Source: Ophiocordyceps camponoti-saundersi (nom. inval.)
Lineage: Eukaryota > Ascomycota > Sordariomycetes > Hypocreales > Ophiocordycipitaceae
NCBI GenBank assembly: GCA_003339415.1
Contig: PDHQ01000062.1
Coordinates: 7,307-71,306, forward strand
Reading direction: 5' to 3'
DNA length: 64,000 nucleotides
In this document: positions 1 to 9,836 of the stretch, piece by piece
How the letters are laid out: each line of letters opens with the position of its first letter
Position numbering within the stretch: the first letter of the stretch is position 1
Made by a program: the position numbers and the translations under genes
The notes under the pieces: model-generated
Told to the model about the DNA's origin: nothing
Databases searched by the model: none
The model's input: the letters and a program-made list of their open reading frames with translations, nothing else

Positions 1-268
1 CACCAGAAGAGATGTCGTAATGATCGGCGCCCTCGTCTCTCTCTCTCTCTCTATCTCCTCTTTCCCCTCTTCTCGCCCCCCCCCCCCCCCCCCCCTCTCT
101 CTCTCATCAGGTTGCAACCCTAGAGGCATCTCTCCTCCTCCTCCTCCTCCTCCTCCTCCTCCTCCTCCTCCTCCTCCTCCTCCTCCTCCTCCTCCTCCTC
201 AGCCATGCATGTACACACATACACACACGAACGAAAAAACCTCCTCCCCTCACTACCTACCTACCTAC
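1..268. repeat. Low-complexity stretch at the left edge
   Basis: No gene is seen. Bases 1-74 are a perfect copy of 5768-5841. A run of 20 C covers 76-95, a CTC trinucleotide array of about 23 units covers 132-200, and a short CTAC-type tetranucleotide repeat lies near 258-272. The segment is downstream of the polyamine oxidase stop, so part of it may be 3' untranslated sequence. Confidence 0.8.
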
Positions 269-2305
269 CTACCCACGACTAGCCTTGCTAGCAGCAAAGC
301 TCTTGGCCGCCCAGCCATTGAGAAGAGAGTAATGTCTCAACGGAGAAGTGCCATGAAGCGACTCATAATGCGGCCGAGAACCACACACCTCCTCCTCACC
401 ATCCAATCTCAGACAGTGACCTCCGCGCACGAACTGAGCGACGTGAGCGCCCGCCTCCCGTCCCTCGAACCAAGCCCCGTGCAGGAAGCCAAAGAACTGA
501 GCGCTCAACGCCTCGCCCGCGAACCACAACCTGCCGACGTTGGCCCTCAGGTTCTGATGCATCTCCAGCGTCGTGCCCACCGGCCAGTCGGAGTAGCTCC
601 CCCTCGCCCAGGGCACCTGAGTCCAGCGCGGGTACATGACCGCCAACGGCTCCGGGATCTTGACGTCGGGGAACATGTCGGCCAGGACGGAGAGGAGCTC
701 TTCCTTGGTCTCCTCGACTGACTGCTTTTCTGCGCGGTACGACTCCGTGTGCGTCGTCGTGGCGAAGATGATGTGCGACCCGGGCAGGAAGCCATCTCCG
801 TCCAGGGATTGCCATACCGGGTAGTAACCTCGCGTGGTGGGCGAAGCGTACAGCATAAACTGCTTATCCCTCGGCCAAAAGGTCTCGTTAAACTGCAGGA
901 AATACTTGGTGTAAGTCCCCATGCTGAAGCTCTGAATCGCCTTCTGCTTCCACTCCGGAAGCGCGGGCTCGAACTTGACTTCGTCGTGTTGCAAGACGCC
1001 GAGGGAAAAGGTGCAGATGGCGTAGTCTGCCTCGACGCAGGATCCGTCGTCGGATTTGATCGTCACGCCTTGGTCTGAGTAGGAGATTTCCTTGATGCGT
1101 TTCTCCAGCTGGAGACGGGCGTCGTTGGGTTTGAGAAAGGTGGATGCTTCGCCGCGGATGATGGCGTCGTAGCCTCGTGCGTCGATGACCAAGTTGTTAT
1201 CCTCATTATATTGAGAAAACGTGAGGTTATCGCTTGCCATGCCGAAGATCATGGAAGAGTGCTCTGGTGGGAAAGCCGCCTCCCAATCTAGACCAGATAC
1301 GAGTCATCAGCTCTCTCTCTCTCTCAGTCACTCTCTCTCGTTCACTCTCTCACTCTCCCCCCCAAAGGTATATATGTGCCTTCTCACCCCATCCCCAGCT
1401 CTCGGCTGCTTGTGCCGCCATATCGTCGTGTTTAGGATTCCATCCGCTCAAGGACAAGCCGGTACGCACGCTCTGGTCTTGGAGGTTCTCTTGAAGCATC
1501 CTGCCAGCTTCGACGTTAGCTCGCTTCTTCGCGGCGTCTAGCTCGGCGAGGACGTGGGAGAAATCCGTGTGGCCCGTCTCGTTGTAGGTTAGGAAGCTTT
1601 TGTAGTCGTTTGTCATGCTCTTAAGCTGATGTTTCTTGGCCTTGAGCGGTCGTGTCAATCATCCTGTCTATTGCCTTGGCTTTTATGTGGCGTCATCTCC
1701 TTACCAAGGTCCAAACGGGATTCTCTTCAACCGAGCTTTCATGTCAGTCATGGTATGGGGGAAAAGAGGAAGGGAAAGACTGCAACTCACCTGGCCCTCC
1801 TGGCCTGCCGAGACCTTGAATCTATCGAGCCGTTACACAAAGTCAGACCGATAACGAAACCTTTGTCACAAGAAGATTCTCACCCAGTTGGCACCCAACT
1901 CAACCGTATAGCCGCCGAATTGCGTATGCCAAGCGCGACCACCGATCCGATCTTGATACTCGAGGATGATGAAGTCGTCAACTGATTCATTGGCCAACGC
2001 TTGCTATTACTCACACACACACACACAGCCCACCCGTTAGAGAGAGCAAAGCAACAGCAGAGGGGGAGGACATGATCAAGCTTCAAGACTCACAGCGGCC
2101 GTGATGCCAGCCATTCCTCCCCCTCTTTCCCCCCCCCCCCCACGAGTCCGTCAGCAGCCGAAAGGACGAGCAAATCAAGGATAGAAGACGGCACCAACAA
2201 AATAGCAACACTCGTCTTCGTACAACCATCAGACCGACGCGAAGGCAAGGCCCCTCCCACCGAAGCCAGCGAGGCCAAGGACGAGACGAAGAGTAAGGAG
2301 AGCAT
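269..2305 (-). CDS. Secreted FAD-dependent polyamine oxidase (flavin amine oxidase family)
   Basis: Seven exons on the minus strand: 2199-2305, 2094-2124, 1884-2003, 1791-1821, 1705-1724, 1388-1640, 269-1287. Lengths sum in frame to 526 aa. The N-terminus is a signal peptide of about 19 residues (MLSLLFVSSLASLASVGGA). It is followed by a dinucleotide-binding GGGMAG motif, then the acidic residue and IGGR of the amine-oxidase fold. Near the C-terminus the FAD-contact block reads WFAGEALSAQFFGFLHGAW. Family knowledge: such enzymes oxidise spermidine, spermine or their acetyl forms to an aminoaldehyde, a smaller amine and H2O2. The signal peptide suggests secretion or vacuolar routing. Exons of 31, 31 and 20 nt are unusually small, but the frame only closes with them. 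It is divergently arranged with the permease at 3128, and an aldehyde dehydrogenase that could take its product lies nearby (inference). Substrate not provable from sequence. Confidence 0.88.
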
Positions 2306-3127
2306 GGTGTGAAGAATCAGGTGTTTGACGCGTTGAGAAGGAAGTCTCTCTCGTTGGTCTGCGTCAAAAAAAAAGTGGCTGCGTCAAGTCAAGGGGGGGG
2401 TTTTATTATTGCCTGTTGGTTTTTAGGTCCCTCGAGGCTTTTCCTTCTGTAAGCTTTGTCTTGTAACGGTCGTGTCGTGCCACCCTTTGCAGGTAATCAG
2501 CCTTGGCTTTGTGTTACCCCTATTGCTGTCGAGGCGCATGGTGTACATATGTACTGGATGGATGGATGGATGGATGGTGTATCCATTATACATACACTTA
2601 CATATATATCTATATCATATATGTATGCATAGGTAGCTATCGGTAGCTTTTGCCGGAAGCAGTTTAGAAGGGGACGAGATGGCGTTGCATCCCGTAATCG
2701 TATCGTATATTGCTTGCTCTCTTGCGCCGTTCATCGGGGAGAGAGAGAGAGGAACAGAGAGAGAGAGAGAGAGAGAGAGAGAAGTGGAGAGGGAGACTGC
2801 ATCCTCTTTGCCTTGTTCTTTATTCCTTCTTCTTTTTCTTCTTCACCTTCTCCCTCCTCTTCATCTCTCCTCATCCTTGTTCCTTACAACTTTGATCCTT
2901 CATCTCCTCCTTCTCCTCCTTCTCCTTCCCCTCATCATCCTCCTCCTCCTCTTCCTTCAAGAGAAAACATCCCTTCTCACCGCCTGCGCTTAGACGTCAT
3001 CATCTCACATCCCCCCCCCCCCCCATCTCCCTCCCTCCCTTTCCTCCCCCCCCCCCCCTCTCCCTCCACCCCTTACTTCCCCTTGAAGACGAAATCTACG
3101 TCTCTCCCAATCCCGCTAAAATCGGAG
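2306..3127. promoter_or_regulatory. Divergent intergenic region between polyamine oxidase and permease
   Basis: About 820 bp with no supportable gene, holding the upstream regions of both genes. It contains a GGAT tetranucleotide array (about 2556-2577), a GA array (about 2741-2782), CT/TCC-rich pyrimidine tracts (2815-2960) and two C runs near 3010-3024 and 3049-3058. A shared promoter is an inference from the head-to-head arrangement. Confidence 0.6.
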
Positions 3128-5565
3128 ATGAATCACAAAGGCTCCGATGACGCTCAACTTGCCGCACTCGGTCTCCGTTCCGAGCTACGACGTGATTTCT
3201 CAACCCTGTCCATGCTAGGCTTGGCTTTCGCCGTTCTCAACGTTGCCCACCCTATCTTCCCCTTTCCTTTTTTTTTAACCCCCTCCCTGAAAGAATCCTC
3301 GGCTGACTTGTTGGCTCTTGCAGACTTGGACAGCTGTATCGGCAAGTCTTCCCGTCAGCCTCACATCCGGGGGTAGCATCAGCATCGTCTGGGGTGCGTG
3401 TGTAACCCTTGCTTTTTTTGGGATGGATCGTTGGTGGAATTGATACGAAATAGGTCTCTTTACGGCTGGTTTGTGCAACCTGTGCATTGCTGCCTCTCTC
3501 GCCGAGTTTCTCTCTGCCTATCCGACGTGAGGTTCACCATTTGGTCCTTCTTTCTTCATGATATCTGTCCTTACTTACTTACCTACTACTCATTCGAACC
3601 GTCTCAAAGCGCCGGCGGTCAGTATCATTGGGTGGCTGGTAAGACGCGCGTCTTCGGCTTTCTCCGTGCGCTTATACCAAACTACTGCTGGCAGCTAGTA
3701 TGGATGATATCCCGTCTTTCCTCGCCTTGATCGTAACTCTGACGACTCCATCTTAGTTTCTTGGCCGAAATGGACGCCGATTCTGTCTTGGGTCAACGGC
3801 TGGATAGCTGTCGCTGGCTGGGTACGGCCTCCTCTTCCGTCTCTATCCGGATGGGACTGACGGATCGCAGGTTGCGCTGGTGGCCACCAACGCGTTGCTA
3901 TCGAGCCAGCTGATGGTCGGCATCGTCTCTCTGCTTCATCCAGTACGTCTTGCTCTCTTCATCATCACTCGATGAGTTGCGCTCAACACAGACCCTCCCC
4001 CAAAAACAGGCCTATGAAGCGCAGCGATGGCATCAGTTCCTCATCTACATCGCCTTGACCCTCTTATCCTTCCTCGTCAATGCCTTTCTCAATTCTCTTC
4101 TTCCCATCATCTATCGCGGAGCGTTTGCATGGTCCATTGGCGGGTTTGTCGTCGCCTGCATCGCCATGCTTGCCTGTGCTTCTCCTGAATATCACTCGGC
4201 TTCATTCGTCTTTGGCGAATTCATCAATCGCACTGGATGTAAGTGAAATGTCTCCTCGTGCTTATTCGACCACAGGGCATTACTGAAGGTGACGGACGCG
4301 GTTCAGGGCCTGATGGCGTCGCCTGGCTTTTAGGGGTGAGCCGTCTGATATCACCATGACAGCTCCCAAGATTGATGCCTCTGCTCAGCTCCTTCAAGGA
4401 GGGCTCGGTGTCACGGCCTTTGTATGTATTCTTCAAGGACGCCCATAACAGGAAGCTCACATTTTCCCTCCACTCAAGGACGCCGTCGCACACATGATCG
4501 AAGGTAAAAGACCTCCTGTTCGTGACTCGGCCGTCAAAGGTATTCACGCTATCCAGAGATCCCCGATGCCTCCGTCCAGGGGCCCAAGATCATGGTCCTC
4601 TGCGTCATCATCGGGACGGTGACGGGCGCAATCTTCCTCATCGTCCTGCTCTTCGTCTCGGGCGACATGGAAGCCGTCATCAGCTCGAGCGCCGGCCCGC
4701 TGCTACAGATCTTTCTTAACGCGACCAGCAACGCGGCTGGTGCCATCTGTCTGCTCATGTGCGTGGGTGACGAATGCAGGACACACTTGTAAGGGACAGC
4801 TTTACTGACTGGCCTTCTCAAGGCTTCCATTGATCTGTATCGTCTTCGCCCTGTTGAGCGTCATGACGACTAGTAGTCGCATGATCTTTGCCTTTGCTCG
4901 GTACGAAGGTTCTCGTCTCATCACTGCTTTCTTATACTCTCTTCGTCTTACTTCTAACGAGAGCAATAGAGACGGCGGCCTACCAGCTTCACCCGCGTTT
5001 GCCAGAGTCCACCCACGGCTGGGCCAACCGCTCAACGCCCTGGCCCTCAGCTCCGTTGTCGTAATTTTATTTGGATTCGTCTTTCTCGCCTCTTCAAGGT
5101 GCGTCTATCCTTTATGACAGACACGAGTGAGCAGTTTCTGATACTGGAAACAACATAGCGCCTTCAACGCCATCATGTCCGCGTCGGTCGTGGCGCTCGA
5201 CCTCTCGTACGGGATGCCAATCGCCATTCGCTGCCTTAGGGGTCGCGACATTCTTCCCGAGGGACGATGGAGGCTTCCGGCCTGGCTCGGATGGACCGTT
5301 GACCTGATCTCCTTGGCTTACATCTCCCTTACTACCGTCCTGTTTCTCTTACCGCCCAACAGGCCCGTCACCGGCACGAACATGAGTACGTTGCCCCCAT
5401 ATCTCGTCGACGGAAGCAGAGGCTGATTCGGAAAAAGACTACTGCGTCGTCGCCTTTGCCATTGTCATCGTCGTTTCCGTCTTCCAATGGGTCGTCGATG
5501 GGCAAAAGAACTTTGTCGGACCGCGACTCAACTTTGAGACGAGCCATGAGCAGTCGGAGAAGTGA
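3128..5565 (+). CDS. APC-superfamily amino acid/choline/GABA permease
   Basis: Fifteen short exons: 3128-3241, 3324-3393, 3454-3526, 3610-3638, 3757-3821, 3871-3942, 4010-4238, 4307-4335, 4389-4421, 4479-4503, 4557-4758, 4823-4900, 4970-5098, 5159-5385, 5438-5565. They join in frame to 500 aa. The protein is strongly hydrophobic with about 12 predicted membrane segments. Recognisable blocks of the fungal ACT/Hnm1-like group are LGLAFAVLNTWTAVSASLP near the start, AGGQYHWVA, DAVAHMIEEIPDAS, and a loop reading DGGLPASPAFARVHPRLGQP. Known members import choline, GABA or amino acids across the plasma membrane. Substrate cannot be told here. The chosen ATG precedes the usual SELRRDFS-type cytoplasmic lead; in-frame upstream sequence is low-complexity and was not included. 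Fourteen introns is dense for this family. It is head-to-head with the polyamine oxidase, so a role in amine uptake is possible (inference). Confidence 0.85.
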
Positions 5566-5950
5566 CTCTCTCTTCCAGCGTCAGCAGACAAGAATTCCTT
5601 TTCCTCGCTGCACTAACAAGATGGGCAGTGGGAATTCGCGTGGTGTCTTAGCAGCAGATGGTATGTAGTATTATTGGTTCACCTGCATCGTCAGTATGCC
5701 ACTTACACCACTGTACATGTCCGCCGGATCTCACCCCCGAGCGCCTAGCTGCAGCTCCAACCGTAGTCACCAGAAGAGATGTCGTAATGATCGGCGCCCT
5801 CGTCTCTCTCTCTCTCTCTATCTCCTCTTTCCCCTCTTCTCCCCCCCCCCCCCCCTGAGTTACAGTGTGGACTCACACGTATGGACCATTCCTACTTCAC
5901 CAGCTTGTATCGTCGTCAGCCACACACATACACAAACATACCCAAGACGG
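5566..5950 (+). promoter_or_regulatory. Intergenic region with second copy of a 74-bp repeat
   Basis: Downstream of the permease and upstream of the cystathionine gamma-synthase-like gene. Bases 5768-5841 match 1-74 exactly and run into a C tract (about 5841-5854). No gene is seen. CACA-type repeats lie near 5923-5937. Confidence 0.6.
5768..5841 (+). repeat. 74-bp perfect direct repeat, copy 2 (copy 1 at 1-74)
   Basis: Base-by-base comparison gives 74 of 74 identities with 1-74, including an identical CT dinucleotide count. Both copies run into long C tracts (one after a single G), then diverge completely. Because copy 1 starts at window base 1, the repeat may extend further left. Confidence 0.95.
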
Positions 5951-7767
5951 ATGACGGCCAGACTAGGGGCGCCTCTCCCTCCGGGGGACGAGCATGTGAG
6001 GACGTCTCCTTCATCGGGCTCGGCCTGCTTCTCTCCCGTTAACCTCTTGTCTTCTACGTCTCCGTGATAGGCCGTCAGCGTCTCGCTCCCGACGTGGAGA
6101 GACACCTTGGGCTGGGCCCATCGTGACGAGTCCGTCCTCTGTCAATTCCAAACCGGCTACCCTCGCTTCTATGTCCCTCATCTTGTTCGAGACTTGGCCC
6201 AAAGACTTGTGAGATGGGCGAAGCAACCGATTTCTGCCTCGGCCGCCGTGCTGTTGCCCAGCAGCACCATGGCCGGAAGCTGCGAGCTATACTTGAAGAA
6301 GAGGGGGGCAGTTCTTGGCCAAGAGGCTTCGGTCGTGAGCTTCAGTGTTCGATTCGACGACGGTTTAATACAGGCTATCGATGAGGACTTTCACTCTACA
6401 GGTCCCTACGACCATGTCTTCGTCGTCTTACATCCCGACAGCCTCTCACGCGAGGCAAAGGCCTTCTGGCAACATACCGGCTTCGGCATATCGAGCCGGT
6501 TTGCCTCCTTCTGGCTGAACAACGCCCCTTTTCTCGGGGACGAGAAGATTAACATGAAGAAGAACAATCTCAGTGGCTCGGCCGAGTTGCTACCTGTGGT
6601 CGAAGCTCGGCAAGCGGCTCTCTCACTCGGTCAGCGCATCGCCGGCCTCTACTCGGTCAGCCAAGACGACGTCTTCCTCTATCACACGGGCATGTCCGCC
6701 ATCGCCCATGCGGCCCTGGCGCTACGAGGCGACTCAGACAAAGCCTGTCGTGTAGCCGTATTCGGGTATGTTGACGGGATGATGGAAGCCTCTGCTCTTT
6801 ACTTTGGGGGCTGACTGGCTACCTCTGCAGATTCCCGTACGTCGACACGTTCAAGGTCCTCAGCCGAGTTCACGGCTTCGAATGCGTCTTGTACGGCCAC
6901 GCCTCCACCTCGGAGCTAGACGGTCTCGAAGCCGAGCTCGAGTCGGGAACGCGCTTCGACATGCTCGTCGCAGAGTTTCCCGGCAATCCGCTCCTGCGGT
7001 CATCGGACCTCAGCCGGCTGTCAGCGCTATCGAGGAAGCACGGCTTCTCCATCATCATCGACGACACCATCGGCACGGCCGTCAACGTCAACGTCATCTC
7101 CTGCTGCGACGTCATCTGCACGAGCCTGACCAAGATGTTTAGCGGCGCCTGTAATGTCATGGGCGGCAGTATAGTGCTGAGCCCCTACTCCAGACATCAG
7201 CGGTCGTTACGAGACGGCCTCTCGGACACGTACGAGGATACCTACTTCCCACTCGACGTCATCGTCATGAATCAGAACAGCGCTGCCTTTGAAAGCCGGG
7301 TGTTGATGGCGAGTCGTAACGCCAAGAGACTGGTCCAGCAGTTGCGCTGTCACAGGGCCGTCGACCGCGTCTACTACCCTTGGGGTGATGCGACGCAGCA
7401 TCTGTACGACCTCTTCAGACGGCCCGAGGGCGAGTACGGATACCTGGTGACGATCCAGTTCGTCGAGCCGGCTGCGGCCGTCGCCTTCTTCGACGCCCTG
7501 GACGTGGCAAAGGGTCCGAGCCTCGGCACCAACTTTACCCTCTGCTGCGCTTACACGCTTCTCGCTCACGCCTCGGAGCTCGAATGGGCTGCCAAGTATG
7601 GCGTTACGGAGCATCTCGTTCGTATCAGCGTTGGTATCGAGGAGCAGGAGTCGCTTGTCGCCCTGGTTGATGCAGCTCTTGCGGCGACGGAGCCGTACTG
7701 CTGCGGGCTGGAGGGGAGAGAGAGGTCGTGTAGGGGGTCTGTTGGATTGATTGATCAAGGACAATGA
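5951..7767 (+). CDS. Cystathionine gamma-synthase-like PLP enzyme (Str2 type)
   Basis: Three exons, 5951-5995, 6071-6765 and 6831-7767, give 558 aa, close to the usual length of fungal Str2-type enzymes. The start matches the family's lead: LGAPLPPGDEH, then AVSVSLPTWRDTLGW, then TGYPRFYV. The PLP-binding lysine is in SLTKMFSG near residue 348. Other Cys/Met-metabolism fold blocks are the HTGMSAIAHA phosphate-binding region and EFPGNPLLRSSDL. Family role: joins an activated homoserine ester and cysteine to cystathionine in transsulfuration; relatives with the same fold use other beta/gamma substrates. The upstream ATG at 5951 was chosen because the 15-codon first exon restores the conserved start. 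The gene lies between a permease and an aldehyde dehydrogenase on the same strand. That setting suggests a paralog with an accessory role rather than the housekeeping copy (inference; the rest of the genome is not visible). Confidence 0.88.
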
Positions 7768-8075
7768 TAATACCTAATCCGTAATGGTCTCGTAAATGGA
7801 GGGATGAAGACAGTGGCTATATGAGCGTTGCCTTGATGGCCCAGCAGTTGAAAGTGAGTCCATCATCTCCGTTGTAGTGTTTGCCATCGTCTCTCTATTT
7901 TGCCCACGGTTTTTTCTGCTCTCCTTCAGAGCCGATAGTAAAGCCACTCGTATCGTATCGTAACTATAAATCAGCTTGAACTCGGTCCTGATTCAGCGTT
8001 GCATCGGCACGGCAATATCCAGGCGGGGTAAGGAGAACTCGTGATGGCCTCAACCCAAGCCTAAGCCAGCTTACC
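7768..8075 (+). promoter_or_regulatory. Intergenic region upstream of the aldehyde dehydrogenase
   Basis: About 310 bp between two genes on the same strand. No coding signal or RNA gene is seen. A CGTATCGTATCGTAACTATAAATC stretch near 7950-7973 includes a TATA-like CTATAAAT about 105 bp upstream of the chosen ATG. Confidence 0.4.
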
Positions 8076-9773
8076 ATGGCACAAAGAAACCTCTATTCGC
8101 TATGGGTGAGCGGTCAGGACACGCAGGGCCATGGCGAGATGTGAGCTCTTATTGCCCCATTGTCCATTCTTCTGTCTGTTAACAGATCAAAGCATCCCCG
8201 TACAAGACCCTTCGACCGGCCAAGTATTCGCCGAGTTGCGTCTCATCACCATCCTTCTTTCCCCCCCCCTCTTCAACTCTCCCACCGCTACCTACTGACG
8301 AACCGTGATATCAGATGCCAATCAGCTTCACCATCCGACGTCGAAACTGCCATCCAAGCCGCGCACAAGACCTTCACATCAGGCATCTGGTCACGCGCCC
8401 CCCGCCAAGCCCGAGCCTCCGTCCTCGACCGAGCAGCAGACCTCCTCTCCGACGAGCTCCCGGCCCTAATCCGGCTCGAGGTCCGGCAGACAGGCCGAGC
8501 GGTGCGGGAGATGAAGGCCCAGCTGCCGACTCTGCTGCGCTGGTTCCGCTACTACGCCGCCGTGATCCGCACCGAGGAGCGTCCGCTGCTTCCGACGACG
8601 GGCTCGCTTCACAACTGGCTCGAGCGCGTACCGCTCGGTGTAGTCGTCCAGCTTACGCCGTTTAACCATCCGCTTCTCATCGCCGTCAAGAAGCTCGCTC
8701 CCGCTCTGGCAGCGGGCAACTGCGTCATCGTCAAGCCCAGCGAGCTCGCGCCCTTGACTTGTCTGCGTCTCGGTCCGTTGCTCAAAGCTGCCGGCCTCCC
8801 GGATGGGGTTCTCGCCGTCTTGCCGGGCTACGGCCCCGTTACCGGCGCCGCGCTCGTGGGAAATCCCCTCGTGCGCAAGGTCGATGTCACGGGCGGCACG
8901 GTGGCGGGACGGGCCATTGGCGCCGTCGTGGGCCGTAATCTGGCCCGTTATACGGCCGAGTTGGGCGGTAAGGCGCCGCTGGTCGTCTTTGACTCGGCCT
9001 GTGTCGACGCCGCTGTCAATGGCATCGCTTTCGGCGCCTTTGTTGCTTCGGGTCAGACCTGTGTGGCGGCTACGCGCATCATCGCTCATGTCAGTCTGCT
9101 TCCGGAGCTTGAGGAGAAGCTGAGACGTAAGAGCGAGTCCATCGCCCGTCGGATGGGCTCGCCGTCGAACCCGGACTCGTCTATGGGGTCTCTCATATCC
9201 GCCCGTCAGCTCGACGGCGTAGATGCCCTGGTTCGGGAGGCCATCTCCGGGCCGGAGCCGGCGGCACGGCTGGTCTGCGGAGGACGCCGGATGACGGGCC
9301 TCTCTCCTCTCGACGGCACCGACCTGTCGCAGGGCTATTTCTACCCCCCTACCGTCTTGTCCTCTACCACTGGTAACAGCATCACGTCAACCCGACTCTG
9401 GCGCGAGGAAGCTTTCGGTCCGGCCATCGTCCTCGTCGGCTTCGATTCCGAGGCAGAGGCCGTCGAACTGGCCAACGACAGCGAATATGGTCTCGGGGCC
9501 GCCATCTGGACTCGCGATCTCGCCCAGGCATTCCGCGTGACGGGGCGCATCGAATGCGGCATCGTCTGGGTCAATACGCATCATCGCAACGATCCGAGCA
9601 GCCCTTGGGGCGGTGCGACCAACGCCAGCGGTGTCGGCAGCGAGAACGGGCTGGAAGCCTATCACGCTTATACGACGACCAAGAGCATCATCATCAACTA
9701 CGCCCCCGTCGAGGAGTCACTGGTCGACGACGACTGGTTCAAAGAGGGTGCCGAGAACGTCCGTTACGGGTGA
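8076..9773 (+). CDS. NAD(P)-dependent aldehyde dehydrogenase
   Basis: Model of three exons, 8076-8112, 8186-8234 and 8315-9773, gives 514 aa, normal for the ALDH superfamily. The body is unmistakable: TPFNHPLLIAVKKLAPALAA, the KPSE cofactor residues, the catalytic glutamate in ELGGKAP (about residue 244), the catalytic cysteine in ASGQTCVAATR (about residue 278), and the EEAFGPA block. The C-terminal body is certain. The two small 5' exons are less so: they recover the expected IPVQDPSTGQVFAE lead, but the first donor is a weak GTCAGG. An alternative is a longer single-exon start at 8160, which would give a basic, arginine-rich leader. The enzyme oxidises an aldehyde to the acid in cytosol or, with a leader, in mitochondria. 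It could handle aminoaldehydes made by the nearby polyamine oxidase (inference). Its stop is 63 bp from the stop of the convergent Ppo gene. Confidence 0.88.
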
Positions 9774-9836
9774 AAGAAGATGTATTACTATCCCAATATA
9801 GTGGAATATACAGACAATCTGTTGAAGCCGGTTCCT

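Noticed and set aside
20..721. 233-codon open frame with a long proline run at the left edge
   Set aside because: It is made by the C run and CTC array and then runs antisense to the polyamine oxidase last exon; no domain.
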